A stretch of 64,000 nt of DNA from Bacteroidales bacterium (lineage in GTDB: Bacteria; Bacteroidota; Bacteroidia; Bacteroidales; Lentimicrobiaceae): positions 62,001 to 126,000 of the forward strand of contig JAEUTG010000024.1 of NCBI GenBank assembly GCA_016788045.1. The letters run 5' to 3'. The position numbers and the translations under genes are program-made. Shown here one piece after another: positions 51,949 to 63,148 of this stretch (its first letter is position 1; each line of letters starts with the position of its first letter). Under the pieces are notes generated by a model. The model saw only the letters and a program-made list of their open reading frames with translations, was not told the DNA's origin and did no database searches.

Positions 51949-54429
51949 ATGTTCCAGCAGGGCTATTCGCTTGTAGATATTGCCCGGATGACCAGCGGGC
52001 GGTTATCAGGCCAAGCCGGCAATCAGCTGATCGATGAACTGCTCACCGACAGCCGCAAACTGACTTCGCCCTACCGCAGCCTTTTTTTCGCACTGATCAC
52101 CCCACGCAACAACGGGCACCGGTTTATCGGCGATCTGTATGAAAAGGGCTTACGCAACTTCTGTGTTTCTGAAATGCCTGAAACACCGCCGGAGGATGCC
52201 GTATTCATTCTGGTTGATGATACCCTGAAAGCCTTACAGCAACTGGCCGCTGCTCATCGCCGTAGTTTTAACATCCCTGTAATCGGGATTACCGGGAGCA
52301 ACGGTAAAACCATCGTGAAAGAATGGTTATGGCAGCTGCTCTCCTCCGAAAAAACCATCGTCAGAAGTCCGAGAAGCTACAACTCCCAGATCGGGGTGCC
52401 GCTCTCTGTGTGGCAGATGAATCCCCTGCACACCCTGGGCATCTTCGAAGCAGGCATTTCGCAACCCGGCGAAATGCAGAAGTTGCAGGAAATCATTCAA
52501 CCCAGCCTGGGAATCTTTACCAATGTGGGTCATGCACACGATCAGTTCTTTGCATCGCAGCAGCAGAAAACAGAAGAAAAATTGAAGCTCTTCAGGGATG
52601 TGGACCTGCTGATCTGCTGCAGTGACCACCCCCTGATCACAACCGCCCTTTCAAAGGCAGGTTTCATGGCTTCAAAGCTTTTTACCTGGGGCAGGCAGGC
52701 AGGGAATACCCTGCAGATTAAAGCAATCAGTAAAAGCAACAACAATACCCTGATCTCAGGAATTTACCGGTCGGAATCCCTTTCCATCGAAATCCCCTTT
52801 TCGGATGAGGCTTCCATTGAGAATGCATGTCACTGCTGGGCGGTGATGCTGGCGATGGGCTATGGCCCCGATGTCACCGCCAGCCGTATGCGCCGGCTTA
52901 CCGGTGTTGCCATGCGGCTCGAAATGAAGGAAGGAATCAACGGCTGTTCTGTCATCAACGATGCCTACAATTACGACCCGGAATCACTGGCCATCGCCCT
53001 CGATTTTCTCTCACAGCAGAATCAGCACCTGCAGCGCACGGTTGTACTCAGCGACATGCTGCAGGGAAGTGCCGACGAAGCTGCAACCTACAGGGTAATT
53101 GCCGGACTGCTGCTCGATAAAGGCGTTTCACGCCTGATTGGTATCGGCACTGTGATCAGCAGCTACGCACATCTCTTCGGCTCTGACAGCCGGTTTTTCA
53201 GCAGCACCGAAGAATTTCTCTCCGGATTCAGACCTGCGTGGTTCAGCAACGAGACCATACTGCTCAAAGGTGCCAGGGCTTTCGGATTTGAACGCATCCA
53301 CCAGCTGCTTCAACAGAAATCGCATGAAACAGTGCTCGAAGTCAACCTCAATGCGCTGGTTCATAACCTCAACCATTACAGGTCGCTGTTAAAACCTGAT
53401 ACCCGGATCATGGCCATGGTGAAGGCCTTTTCCTATGGCAGCGGCAGTTTTGAAATTGCCAATACCCTCCAGTTTCACCGGGTAGATTATCTCGCGGTAG
53501 CCTATGCTGATGAAGGCGTTGAACTCCGCAAAGCCGGAATCAGTCTTCCCATCATGGTAATGAACCCCGAAGAGAGCGGAATGGAAGCCATGCTGCAATA
53601 TGAACTTGAACCGGAAATTTACAACTTACGCAGCCTCGGGATGTTGCTGAAAGCCATGCATGCAACCGGACGGCCACATCCTGCTCAAGCAGACGTTCAT
53701 ATAAAGCTGGATACCGGGATGCATCGCCTTGGGTTTGATGAGCAGGAGATTGGCGGGCTTATAAAGCAACTTGCAGAATCTCCGGCCATCAGGGTGAAAT
53801 CAGCATTCTCGCACCTCGCCGGAAGCGACGATCCTCAACTGGATGCCTTCACCCGGCAGCAGTTGGCACTGTTCTCCGCTATGACAGAAAAACTGGAAAT
53901 GGCGCTGGGTTATCCTTTCCTGAAGCATGTGCTGAATTCAGCGGGTATCTCCCGATTTCCTGAAGCGCAGCACGATATGGTCAGGCTGGGAATCTCCATG
54001 TATGGAATCTCGTCAGATCCCGAAGAACAGAAGATGCTTGAAGTTGTCAGCAGCCTGAAAACCAGCATTTCACAGATTAAACACCTGAACCCGGGCGAGT
54101 CGGTTGGCTACAGCAGAGCCTGGAGAGCAGAGAAGCCGGTAACCATCGCCACCATTCCCATCGGTTATGCCGACGGACTCAGCCGCAGGTTGAGCAACGG
54201 CCGTGGTACCATGCTCGTAAACGGATTCCCGGCCAGGGTAGCCGGCAATATCTGCATGGATATGACAATGCTCGACATCACAGGCATAGCAGCAAAAGAA
54301 GGCGACGAAGTCCTTGTCTTCGGAAAGGAGCTGCCGATAGCATCACTGGCTGAAGCCATGGATACCATCCCCTATGAAATCCTGACAGGAATTTCAAGAC
54401 GGGTAAAACGGGTCTATTTTCAGGAGTAA
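51949..54429 (+). CDS. murF-alr: Bifunctional MurF ligase / alanine racemase
   Basis: 826 residues. Residues ~1-455 are MurF: ATP-binding GITGSNGKT at ~113-121, [10 protein letters not shown]. Residues ~460-826 are alanine racemase: PLP Lys492 in [25 protein letters not shown], catalytic Tyr in [21 protein letters not shown]. MurF adds D-Ala-D-Ala to UDP-MurNAc-tripeptide, and the racemase supplies D-Ala. This fusion is characteristic of Bacteroidota. The active-site segment KAFSYGSG differs slightly from the commoner KANAYGHG. Confidence 0.95.
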   Translation: MFQQGYSLVDIARMTSGRLSGQAGNQLIDELLTDSRKLTSPYRSLFFALITPRNNGHRFIGDLYEKGLRNFCVSEMPETPPEDAVFILVDDTLKALQQLAAAHRRSFNIPVIGITGSNGKTIVKEWLWQLLSSEKTIVRSPRSYNSQIGVPLSVWQMNPLHTLGIFEAGISQPGEMQKLQEIIQPSLGIFTNVGHAHDQFFASQQQKTEEKLKLFRDVDLLICCSDHPLITTALSKAGFMASKLFTWGRQAGNTLQIKAISKSNNNTLISGIYRSESLSIEIPFSDEASIENACHCWAVMLAMGYGPDVTASRMRRLTGVAMRLEMKEGINGCSVINDAYNYDPESLAIALDFLSQQNQHLQRTVVLSDMLQGSADEAATYRVIAGLLLDKGVSRLIGIGTVISSYAHLFGSDSRFFSSTEEFLSGFRPAWFSNETILLKGARAFGFERIHQLLQQKSHETVLEVNLNALVHNLNHYRSLLKPDTRIMAMVKAFSYGSGSFEIANTLQFHRVDYLAVAYADEGVELRKAGISLPIMVMNPEESGMEAMLQYELEPEIYNLRSLGMLLKAMHATGRPHPAQADVHIKLDTGMHRLGFDEQEIGGLIKQLAESPAIRVKSAFSHLAGSDDPQLDAFTRQQLALFSAMTEKLEMALGYPFLKHVLNSAGISRFPEAQHDMVRLGISMYGISSDPEEQKMLEVVSSLKTSISQIKHLNPGESVGYSRAWRAEKPVTIATIPIGYADGLSRRLSNGRGTMLVNGFPARVAGNICMDMTMLDITGIAAKEGDEVLVFGKELPIASLAEAMDTIPYEILTGISRRVKRVYFQE

Positions 54430-54478
54430 TCATCACTTACCAGGAACCTCTGTATCCCCAAAAACCACCATACGGCGA

Positions 54479-55213
54479 ATGAGAAAGCTTTCCATCGTGA
54501 TACCGGCCTACAACGAAGCCGCCACCATTCACCTGATACTTGACAGGATCATTGACGTGAAATACGTCTATGACATTGATTATGAAATTATTGTTGTCAA
54601 CGATTGTTCCAAAGACGGTACAGCTGAAGCCCTGGTAACTTACAAAAATGAGCATCCGGGGCTTCAGATGGTCATCTTTAACCAGGAAACCAACCAGGGA
54701 AAAGGAGCTGCACTGCACAAAGGCATTGAGCTTGCCACCGGCGACCTGATCGTGATTCAGGATGCTGACCTTGAGTACGACCCAAGGGAATACAACCTTC
54801 TGCTGAAGCCATTGATGGAAGGAGCTGCCGATGTGGTTTACGGTTCACGGTTCATGGGCTCCGGACCGCACAGAATCCTGTTCTTCTGGCATTCCATCGG
54901 AAACAATTTTCTGACATTCCTGTCCAATATGTTTACCAACCTCAACCTGACCGATATGGAAACCTGCTATAAGATGTTCCGGTCAGACATTGTGAAGAAA
55001 CTGAACCTTACCGAGAAACGTTTTGGATTTGAACCGGAGGTTACAGCACGCATTTCACAGATTCCCGGGATCAGGATTTATGAAGTTGGCATCTCATACT
55101 ACGGCAGGACTTACAATGAAGGTAAAAAAATCAAAGCCAGGGACGGTTTCAGGGCCATCTATTGTATTTTTAAATACAACCTTTTCAACAAGAAGGTATT
55201 CAGGGACGGCTAG
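54479..55213 (+). CDS. GT2 glycosyltransferase, polyprenol-phosphate mannosyltransferase-like
   Basis: 244 residues, GT-A fold with no membrane helix. Motifs [42 protein letters not shown] and the C-terminal [18 protein letters not shown], as in DPM1-like enzymes that load a hexose on polyprenyl phosphate. It lies 49 bp after murF-alr, so it may be in the same transcript. Confidence 0.88.
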   Translation: MRKLSIVIPAYNEAATIHLILDRIIDVKYVYDIDYEIIVVNDCSKDGTAEALVTYKNEHPGLQMVIFNQETNQGKGAALHKGIELATGDLIVIQDADLEYDPREYNLLLKPLMEGAADVVYGSRFMGSGPHRILFFWHSIGNNFLTFLSNMFTNLNLTDMETCYKMFRSDIVKKLNLTEKRFGFEPEVTARISQIPGIRIYEVGISYYGRTYNEGKKIKARDGFRAIYCIFKYNLFNKKVFRDG

Positions 55214-55337
55214 TGTCAAGGCAAAAGTAAAAAGTCCAAAGTAAAAGGGTGCGAAACTATTTAAGCGTTGAAACTTTCATTAAATCCGATGCGACACTGT
55301 ACGCTTGACATAACGCTTGTTGCAAACCATACCCTCC

Positions 55338-58300
55338 CTACCTGGTCAGATCCGGGAGAATTTGCACGCAGAAATCGTCGGCATAAAGCTGCGTTTGTTC
55401 TGACCCCCAGATGAAAACGAGCAATTCGTCATCCTGCCGGAAACCAGACCGGAAATCACCGGCCTTTGCCACCTGCACCCAGCGGTTTTGATCAACAGAA
55501 AGTCCGGTCAGTGGAAGGGAAAAGGTCTCCACCACCTGATCACCGCGTCGTTGCTGCAGAATCAATGAAGCTCCCTCAGCATCTCCTCTAAGCCTGACTT
55601 TTGCCAGTGCGGTAAAAGGTTCACCCGGAGAGCCCGGCCACTCTCCTTCGCTGCATTTCAGCCTGAAGGATGCGCTTCCCGGTGTGTTCCGGTCAATCCT
55701 GTTTGCGTACCTGCCGCTGAACGCGTGCAATGTGTCGATGGCATCAGTGTGTCCGTTCCATCCCGTTACCGGCTGCTCAAAATCATTGGTTGTTTTATAG
55801 CCTCCACCATCATTTCCCCTCTTCAGCAGGCTGAAAAGTCCGGCTTTACGGAGCTTCTTCCCTCCCGTTTCATCCCATGAGGAGAAAAGCGCCTCTTCTT
55901 CCGGAGAAACCGGTGCAAAAAGCCTGACCCTGGCCAACTGGCCGATACTTTTCATTTCAACTGTATCCATGATACCCAACAGCAGATTCAGATCAGCAGA
56001 ACGGGCAAGATTGTAAAAAACAGCTTCGCCCTTAAATCCTGCTTCAGCGAGTGCCTGCTTCATCCGAAACTCGTTGTCGGCATTGATGAATGCCAGTTTT
56101 GCCCCGCTGTTGCAGACCAGCCCGGCAGCTTCCCTGTAGGCAGCTTCCTGCCGCGAATCATAGGCTGACCCCGGATAGAAGCGGAGCAGAAAGGCCGCCA
56201 GAGGCAGTAACCAGACCAGTGCAATGAGGGCTGCTGTCCATTGCTTCCTGCCCCTGAAAGCAAGGAGCGCAAGCCAGGTTAAAAGAAGAAGGATGGTTAA
56301 GTATGAGATCAGGAAAGCCACGACAATCATCCGGTTGCTGTACACAAATTCAATCTTGTGGCTTCCGGGGTTGCATACGATGCTCATAAACATCCGGTTT
56401 GAAATAAAAACCGGGGTCTTTTTCCCATCGGTAAACACCTCCCATCCGGGATACCAGGCCTGCAGCAGGGTGAGCGCAACCGGCCTGTGCACCTGAATTT
56501 CAGCGCTGGCATAACCCGGGTAAAACGAAGTCAGCCTCAGCGAATCATCAGGTGTTCTATCCAGGGCTGCCGGAACAGCGCTGAGAAGATCTTTTTCAAC
56601 GACAAGGGCAGTCGGGTCGGCCACATCAGCAAAATTCCGGTTGCCGGAGAACGGGATCAGCGTATCGGAAAAGTAAAGAACCGGATTCTGAATCACCGTT
56701 TCTGCCAGTCGGGGCAACGAATCTGCCAGGGTTACACACCCCCGGAGTCTGAAGGAATTGAACCCGCCGAAAGAAACCACCTTGCTGAAAATACTGGTAT
56801 TCCGCCACAATACCCCATAGGAGGAGGCCGCATCGGTATTTGCAGACACCGGAGCATCAGCCATAGGCAGTGGGAATCCCGGCGCCCGCTGCCTGAGACT
56901 GGAAGCCAGATCAAGGGGCCTGACTCCCGGAGAAACCACGGTATAGTAGGTATTTAGCTGAACAGCGGCTGTCATCTCAACCAGCACCAGCAGCAGAACC
57001 GCCGCTACCAATCTTCGCTTCACGCTGTAGATCACAACAATAAACAGGGTAAGAAAAACCAGCTGAATCACCGAATGAACCACCAGGTGCTCATAACGGG
57101 AGGGTTGCATCAGCCATTCCTGAAAAGTGCCGGCCTTCCCGAAAATGAGAAAAGCTCCACTCCCCTGCTGATGCAGACCGTAAAACAACAACACCAACAG
57201 ACCGGAAGCGGCTACCAGGCCAATCCGGAGGATATTGCGACGCAGGGTTGCCGGATTTTCAAAGAAACCACTGAAGCCGGCGGCCGCTGACAGCACTATC
57301 GCAAGCACTGCAAAATAGCTGAAGAAGCTTGAATGGCGGAACAGGTCCATCAACGGGAGTGTGTGAAAAAGAATTTCACGCACCGGGGTATATTTCCCGA
57401 AAGAAGCCAGCAGCGAGACCAAACCGGATATCAGGAACACATTCAGCAGTAAATTACGTTTTCTGAAGAGGCTGAATATAAAGAACACGAGCACGATCAG
57501 TCCCACATAGGCATTGCTCATCGAAACATCGGTATCGTACCAGGCGGCATCTTTTACTGTGGCGAAGGGAACCAGAAACGACAACGCCGACCGGGGGGAG
57601 AAGGGCATAAACCAGGCATCATTCAGTGATACCCCCGACAAGCGGCCCAGATGCGGCGCAACCTGGAAATAACTCACAGCAATTACGGTCAGACTCAAAG
57701 CGGTGAGCGCCACCAGCAGCAGGTTGAGTTTGATCAGCTGCACAACTTCGCGCCGTTTACCCTGCCTGAGTAGCCGTATTATCCAAGCCAAAAACAAAGC
57801 CAGAAGCAGGTAAAGCAGAATGGCCCACAGGGCCTGATAGCCCCCGGTAACCAGCAGGAACGAAAACAGCGCGGTTCTCAGCACATCGGCAACCTGCCGG
57901 TATTTCAGCAAGCGGATAAAGTAATGGAGAACAAACGGAATCCAGGTTGCAGCGATGATCCCGAACATCTCCTGGCCATGACCGGTGAAGAACCCGGAAA
58001 GCAGGTAAGCTGCCCCCGCCAGCAACGATGCACGCCAGTCATCCGTAAAATGGGAACTAAGCAGGTAAACTCCAAGGCCTGCCAATGACAGATAAACAAT
58101 AAACAACAGATGAAGGTGCAGGTTTGAGTATCCGCTCACAAGCCCGATGATCAGCGCCTCGGGATACCACACCGACCTGAGGTCGGCATGAATGGGATAT
58201 CCTCCGTGGGTATAAGGGTTCCAGAAAGGGAAGATTCCGTTCTGCAGGCATTCCCCCACATGATACCGCCAGGGAAGGTAGCAGTCGATGACATCCCATT

Positions 58301-58397
58301 TCAGGCTGTTCTGCAGAAAGGCTACCTGCCAGTAGGCCACAACGGTAACTGCAAGAAAAACAAGGTAAACCCGGAATGCGGGGGGGCGGTTCTGCAT
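55338..58397 (-). CDS. YfhO-family polytopic membrane protein
   Basis: 1019 residues from the ATG at 58397 (MQNRPPAFRVYLV); upstream starts add 28 residues and cut into the divergent GT2 promoter. About 12-13 membrane helices in the first ~480 residues, then a periplasmic part, another helix pair near 690-740, and a C-terminal beta-sandwich (~870-1019) ending LYADDFCVQIL. The N-terminal loop DCYLPWRYHVGECLQNGIFPFWNPYTHGG matches YfhO proteins, which are implicated in GT-C-type glycosylation of teichoic-acid-like polymers. The acceptor here is unknown. Confidence 0.82.
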   Translation of the reverse strand: MQNRPPAFRVYLVFLAVTVVAYWQVAFLQNSLKWDVIDCYLPWRYHVGECLQNGIFPFWNPYTHGGYPIHADLRSVWYPEALIIGLVSGYSNLHLHLLFIVYLSLAGLGVYLLSSHFTDDWRASLLAGAAYLLSGFFTGHGQEMFGIIAATWIPFVLHYFIRLLKYRQVADVLRTALFSFLLVTGGYQALWAILLYLLLALFLAWIIRLLRQGKRREVVQLIKLNLLLVALTALSLTVIAVSYFQVAPHLGRLSGVSLNDAWFMPFSPRSALSFLVPFATVKDAAWYDTDVSMSNAYVGLIVLVFFIFSLFRKRNLLLNVFLISGLVSLLASFGKYTPVREILFHTLPLMDLFRHSSFFSYFAVLAIVLSAAAGFSGFFENPATLRRNILRIGLVAASGLLVLLFYGLHQQGSGAFLIFGKAGTFQEWLMQPSRYEHLVVHSVIQLVFLTLFIVVIYSVKRRLVAAVLLLVLVEMTAAVQLNTYYTVVSPGVRPLDLASSLRQRAPGFPLPMADAPVSANTDAASSYGVLWRNTSIFSKVVSFGGFNSFRLRGCVTLADSLPRLAETVIQNPVLYFSDTLIPFSGNRNFADVADPTALVVEKDLLSAVPAALDRTPDDSLRLTSFYPGYASAEIQVHRPVALTLLQAWYPGWEVFTDGKKTPVFISNRMFMSIVCNPGSHKIEFVYSNRMIVVAFLISYLTILLLLTWLALLAFRGRKQWTAALIALVWLLPLAAFLLRFYPGSAYDSRQEAAYREAAGLVCNSGAKLAFINADNEFRMKQALAEAGFKGEAVFYNLARSADLNLLLGIMDTVEMKSIGQLARVRLFAPVSPEEEALFSSWDETGGKKLRKAGLFSLLKRGNDGGGYKTTNDFEQPVTGWNGHTDAIDTLHAFSGRYANRIDRNTPGSASFRLKCSEGEWPGSPGEPFTALAKVRLRGDAEGASLILQQRRGDQVVETFSLPLTGLSVDQNRWVQVAKAGDFRSGFRQDDELLVFIWGSEQTQLYADDFCVQILPDLTR

Positions 58398-58498
58398 ATT
58401 TGGTCGACGATCTCTTTGGTGTAGCGAAAGTAAGCAGAAAAATGCCAGCTTCCGAGCCTGAATTATTGCTAACTTAGCCACTGACTAAGCAACAGGCT

Positions 58499-59422
58499 AT
58501 GACGTTTTCAGTTTCCGTCGTTATTCCCTGCCACAACGAAGAGGATAACATAGAAATCCTCTACAGCAGGCTCACAGAGGTTTTATCAGCATACCCCCGC
58601 CATGAGCTGCTGTTTGTTGACGATGGCAGTACCGATCATACGCTTCAAAAAATCACGCGCCTGGCTGAAAACGACAACCACATCCACTACCTGTCACTTT
58701 CGCGCAATTTCGGTCATCAGCATGCGCTGAAGGCAGGCCTGGATCATGCTTCCGGCGATTGTGTGATCAGCCTCGATGCCGACCTGCAGCACCCGCCGGC
58801 ACTCATTCCCCTGCTGATTGACCGGTGGCAGGAAGGTTATGAAGTGGTGAACACCCTCAGGGGAGCACAGAAATCACTTCCCCTGTTCAAAAGGATCACT
58901 TCAGCCCTGTTTTACAAAAGCATCAACAGACTCTCTTCTGTTGAAATCAATGCCGGTATGGCGGATTTCCGGCTGCTTGACCGCAAGGTGGTGGATGCCT
59001 TGAAACAATTCAATGAAAACTACCTGTTTCTGCGCGGATTGATTCCCTGGCTGGGCTTCAGGCAGACCTCCGTGGCTTTTGAACCGGCAGAGAGAAATGC
59101 AGGAACCACCAAATACCATTTCACCCGTATGCTGAGGCTGGGCCTTGATGGGGTTACCTCGTTCAGCAGCAAACCCTTGTACCTGTCCATTGCGGTTGGG
59201 GTGGTGATCGCTGCCGTAGCGTTTCTTTACGGTCTGTATGCCGTGTATGTGCACTTCTTTACCGACAATGCCCTTCCGGGATGGACCTCCATTACAGCGA
59301 GTGTGCTGTTCATCGGTGGGTTGCAACTGATTATGCTCGGCATTACAGGGATCTACCTGGGCAAGCTGTTTATCGAAAACAAAAGAAGGCCGAATTATAT
59401 CATCAGCAGGAAGAATTTCTGA
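58499..59422 (+). CDS. GT2 glycosyltransferase with C-terminal membrane helices (GtrB/ArnC-like)
   Basis: 307 residues. VVIPCHNEEDNIEILY, FVDDGSTDHT, SLDADLQHPPAL and the AGTTKYHFTRM loop, then two membrane helices (~230-255 and ~265-290). Family members transfer a sugar from a nucleotide sugar to undecaprenyl phosphate. Likely partner: the GT-C-like and YfhO proteins that flank it, which would use the lipid-linked sugar outside. Confidence 0.9.
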   Translation: MTFSVSVVIPCHNEEDNIEILYSRLTEVLSAYPRHELLFVDDGSTDHTLQKITRLAENDNHIHYLSLSRNFGHQHALKAGLDHASGDCVISLDADLQHPPALIPLLIDRWQEGYEVVNTLRGAQKSLPLFKRITSALFYKSINRLSSVEINAGMADFRLLDRKVVDALKQFNENYLFLRGLIPWLGFRQTSVAFEPAERNAGTTKYHFTRMLRLGLDGVTSFSSKPLYLSIAVGVVIAAVAFLYGLYAVYVHFFTDNALPGWTSITASVLFIGGLQLIMLGITGIYLGKLFIENKRRPNYIISRKNF

Positions 59423-59522
59423 TGACAGGGCCAGGTTTTTCAACACTGGTCTGTTTCATAAAAGGGTTGAATGCGGTTGAAAAGAATTGCCAGCGAGTAA
59501 TACTACACTGATTTGTAAACAA

Positions 59523-60956
59523 TTATTTTACAAATTTGATCTTGTTCATGGCATAAAACACCATCTTCAGCAACAACCAGCCATGCTTGAACCGCGAAAT
59601 GTTGGTATCACCATAAATTCTTGCCCGGTAACGGATGGGTACCTCGACGAGTTTCAGATTCAACTTGGCCGACCCAAAAATAAGATCAAAATCGCCAAAC
59701 GGGTCAAAATCACCGAAATATGACCTGTTAGCAGCCAGTTTCCGGTAATTGTCGGCTGTAAGTACCTTGGTTCCGCATAGTGTATCCTTTATACGCTGAC
59801 CCAGCAGCCAGGAGAACATGACCGAGAAGAACTTGTTTCCCATCATATTCAGGGTGCGCATGGCTTCATCTTCCATGGGATAAACCAGCCGGGTTCCGTT
59901 GATATATTCGCCCTTTCCAGTTGCAATGGCATTGTAAAACTTAGGGAGGTCTTCAGGCGGGACCGTAAGATCGGCATCCAGAATCATCAGGATGTCACCC
60001 TTTGCATGCGCGTAACCTTTTCTCACAGCATCTCCTTTCCCTTTTCCATCCTGAACCAGCCAGCTGACATCTCTTTTATCCTTATAGAGCTCACATATCC
60101 GCTTTATTTCAGCCAATGTATCATCCGTTGAATTCCCTTCCACGAAAATAATCTCCGTATGACTGCCCATTTGAGGTGTGCGGATCACTGCATCTTCAAT
60201 GTTACCTTTTTCATTTCGTGCAGGAATGATCACACTCACGCTGTATTCATGATTGTCAAACGGTTTGTTTTCTGGTAAACGTGCTACAATGTATCCGGTC
60301 AGACACAAATTATTAACCAGGGGCAGGTAGGCAAGATATTGATTGAAAAACCAGGAAAGAACCGGGATATATAAAGGGAAAAGAAATCGCTTTCCCGATT
60401 TTATCACATCATATCCTTCTATCTGGAGCAGGTTTATTACATCCCCGCGGTTAAGCCAGTTCAACCGCTGGTGGGGCATTTTTAATCCGATCTTCTGCGC
60501 CAGCCATAAAAAAGGCTCCCATAAAAAATTATGGTATGAAATGAGTATACGGGTTCCGGGGTGTACAACTTTTTTCAGTTCACTGAAAGCTTTCTGTATA
60601 TCTTCAAGATAACCCAGGGTATCGGAGATAATGATGTAATCAAATTTCTCCTCCAATGAAAGTGCTTCTGCATCCATTACCCTGAAATGCAGGTGCGGAT
60701 ATTTCTCTCCGGCAATCCGTATCATGGAAGGTGAGAAATCAATTCCTAATCCATACGAAGGCTCTGTTGCATTGAGTAAAAAACCGGTGCCGCAGCCTAT
60801 TTCAAGAACCTTTGAACCGACTGGAATATTAAACCGAAAGAACCTGACCAGATTTTTATAATAATAACTGTTCTGACGGATGTATCTGTTACGTCTTGGA
60901 GCTACATGCTCAATGGCATCCAGTACCCGCTGTTTGTTTCGTGAAATACTATTCAT
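59523..60956 (-). CDS. Fused class I methyltransferase / GT2 glycosyltransferase
   Basis: 477 residues. Residues ~1-200 form a SAM-dependent methyltransferase (VLEIGCGTGFLL motif I, FDYIIISDTLGYLEDI). Residues ~245-465 form a DPM1-like GT2 (SVIIPARNEKGNIED, FVEGNSTDDT, ILDADLTVPPEDLP). Continuous reading frame with no sign of a frameshift join. It overlaps the downstream end of the GT-C-like gene by 8 bp (60949-60956), so both are coupled. Inferred: makes a polyprenol-linked sugar and methylates a related intermediate. Confidence 0.85.
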   Translation of the reverse strand: MNSISRNKQRVLDAIEHVAPRRNRYIRQNSYYYKNLVRFFRFNIPVGSKVLEIGCGTGFLLNATEPSYGLGIDFSPSMIRIAGEKYPHLHFRVMDAEALSLEEKFDYIIISDTLGYLEDIQKAFSELKKVVHPGTRILISYHNFLWEPFLWLAQKIGLKMPHQRLNWLNRGDVINLLQIEGYDVIKSGKRFLFPLYIPVLSWFFNQYLAYLPLVNNLCLTGYIVARLPENKPFDNHEYSVSVIIPARNEKGNIEDAVIRTPQMGSHTEIIFVEGNSTDDTLAEIKRICELYKDKRDVSWLVQDGKGKGDAVRKGYAHAKGDILMILDADLTVPPEDLPKFYNAIATGKGEYINGTRLVYPMEDEAMRTLNMMGNKFFSVMFSWLLGQRIKDTLCGTKVLTADNYRKLAANRSYFGDFDPFGDFDLIFGSAKLNLKLVEVPIRYRARIYGDTNISRFKHGWLLLKMVFYAMNKIKFVK

Positions 60957-63069
60957 TAGCTTTTAAATCAATCGTTAACGGAGAAATCCTGTCGCATCTG
61001 AAATCATCGAAAAAGACTGTTTCTTTGCCGCTGTTCCAAACGTATATCTTTATTTTCTGGTCTTTAATTTCCCTGTCAACTGTGAAGTCCATCGATATCT
61101 TTTTCCAGCCGTCCTGATCTTCGGCAAGCAATGCATTGGATGAGATATAAAATTCCTTGCTATCGAGACCAGAGCCAACCAGAACCACGTTCTTAAGGTC
61201 TCCTGAAACCCAGACACCCACAGAGAACTTTTCTCCCGGGCGAATACTATCTTCTTCAATACCAAAAGCATACGGAAGTTCCGGAGTTGTTTTTACACAA
61301 CTCAGTCCTGTATGTGACTTTTCAAAGGTCAGAATTCCTGTATCACCAGACTTGGTTTTGCTCAGGGTATTAATCATGGTCTGAGATCTGTCCAGGGTTT
61401 CGGCTCCGTTAAAAATGATTTTTCTGGATGCAAAAACTCCTTTCTCATCAACCTTTACCGGTGCCAGTAGCTTTGCCCTGCCATTGTATGTTTCGGTCAT
61501 TCTCCATCCTGAAGAATCTGAAAGGTTCAGCAGGGATGGATCGGGTTCGACCCAGCCGGGGGTATGCAATATTAACAGATTACCGTGATATTCCGCGAAC
61601 AGTGCATCAGGAGTGATTGCATCTCCACCCCAGTGTACAATGCGCTGATTGTAGGCATCAAGAATATAGTAGTCAGGATAAATCTTCTGCAGGTCGGCCA
61701 CATACCGGTTATGGCTATAGGCATTTCCGAAGAACAACCCGGCAACCGGAGATGCACCGGGATTGGTAAAAACAACGGCATGTTTCTGATTGGCCCCGGT
61801 AGCGGCTCCCCAGGCTTCCTCAAATTCCCAGTTAAAATCAGTGCCATAAAGCTGCCTTTTACGATCCAATCCCGATCGTATGCCATAATAAACCAATCCC
61901 ATTGTTATCAGAGCAACTACAACAGTTCTGATAGTTTTCCGCTCGGGAAATAAGCGGATAAAAAGATAAACAATAAGGATAACATTGATGGTCGCAATGC
62001 ACTCGTAGGGAAGCAGGTAAGCTGCTTTGGGCTGCTTGGCAATGAGCAGGTATCCGGCACCCTGAGCCACCATTACTGCAAGCAGAAGACGAGCAGCCGC
62101 CGGATCGGAATACTTTTTCCTGAACACCCTGTACAACACCATTGCCAGCAACAAGAGTGCAGTCAGCAGCGCAATTCCTGATAGATACGGATTGACCTTG
62201 ATCAGGTTTATCAACTCACCAACATATTTTGCCTTGTCGATCACCTCAGCACTCCCGGAACCATATTGACCGGAATGAAGGAACAGGTTGTAAACCCATT
62301 TGAACATGGCCGGGTACATTCTGATCACCGGTAACGTGAACAATACAAAAAACAAAACCGATAAACCAATAAATGAAGCTCTCTTTTTCCACCCTTCAAG
62401 AAGAATAAACGGAATTACCAGCAAGGGAATAAAAATGATCTTGGAAGCCAGTCCGAATCCGGAGATTACCGCAAACCACAGGGTATAGTTTGTACGGTCT
62501 GAATTATACCGTTTGAAGTACCAGTGCAGTGCAAACGCTGCCATCGCAAAAGCAGCAGACATCTGCATGACTTCCTGGGTTACACGGGTAAATCCGTTAA
62601 AAAGCACAAACCCCGAGATAAATGGGGTGAGTTGAAAGATGATACCGACCCAGAATAAGCTGGTTGAGTGTGCTAAAAAAAACCCGAGCAGTAACAATGC
62701 GAGACAGCCGGTAACGGCAGTGGCTATATTCAGTTGCCTGATGTAATGCTCCGGATCGGAAAGAACGGCCGTTTTCAGGTCTTCACCACGCGGGTCGAGA
62801 AGCCATGACACCCTGAGCACCAGGCCGCCGGCAACCTGCATGGTCGTTCCGGGATGATCAATATGGCCGGCCAGCTTAAAGGTAGCCATATTGAGTGCAT
62901 TAAAAAGGTAAGCATACTCGGGATCGTATCCGCCGGCATACCAGGCCTTATTCCGCGAACTGATGGTGTCGAGCGACGTGATAAACAGTATTACCGGAAT
63001 GATCATCAGAAGGAGATAACCCGGGAGACGGAGAAATCTGTTACTGAATATACGATCGGCTGGCTTCAT
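60949..63069 (-). CDS. GT-C-like polytopic membrane protein with C-terminal beta-sandwich
   Basis: 706 residues. About 11 membrane helices in ~1-430. The first large loop has GGYDPEYAYLFNA and HIDHPGTTMQ; acidic residues there resemble the GT-C first-loop catalytic site. A soluble C-terminal part (~430-706) ends in a beta-sandwich with KIKIYVWNSGKETVFFDDF. No named family is certain; a PMT/ArnT-type glycosyltransferase role is inferred. It is upstream of, and overlaps, the fused methyltransferase/GT2 gene. Confidence 0.72.
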   Translation of the reverse strand: MKPADRIFSNRFLRLPGYLLLMIIPVILFITSLDTISSRNKAWYAGGYDPEYAYLFNALNMATFKLAGHIDHPGTTMQVAGGLVLRVSWLLDPRGEDLKTAVLSDPEHYIRQLNIATAVTGCLALLLLGFFLAHSTSLFWVGIIFQLTPFISGFVLFNGFTRVTQEVMQMSAAFAMAAFALHWYFKRYNSDRTNYTLWFAVISGFGLASKIIFIPLLVIPFILLEGWKKRASFIGLSVLFFVLFTLPVIRMYPAMFKWVYNLFLHSGQYGSGSAEVIDKAKYVGELINLIKVNPYLSGIALLTALLLLAMVLYRVFRKKYSDPAAARLLLAVMVAQGAGYLLIAKQPKAAYLLPYECIATINVILIVYLFIRLFPERKTIRTVVVALITMGLVYYGIRSGLDRKRQLYGTDFNWEFEEAWGAATGANQKHAVVFTNPGASPVAGLFFGNAYSHNRYVADLQKIYPDYYILDAYNQRIVHWGGDAITPDALFAEYHGNLLILHTPGWVEPDPSLLNLSDSSGWRMTETYNGRAKLLAPVKVDEKGVFASRKIIFNGAETLDRSQTMINTLSKTKSGDTGILTFEKSHTGLSCVKTTPELPYAFGIEEDSIRPGEKFSVGVWVSGDLKNVVLVGSGLDSKEFYISSNALLAEDQDGWKKISMDFTVDREIKDQKIKIYVWNSGKETVFFDDFRCDRISPLTIDLKANE

Positions 63070-63148
63070 GTTTCCGATGTTTGGCCGGCAAAGATACTAA
63101 AACCCTTAATGGCAGTTAAGAAAATAAACGACTGATTCTTATCTGGCT

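Noticed and set aside
55214..55337. Inverted TGTCAAG/CTTGACA pair in the gap after the GT2 gene
   Set aside because: Only 7 bp, about 80 bp apart; compatible with chance, and no other element feature.
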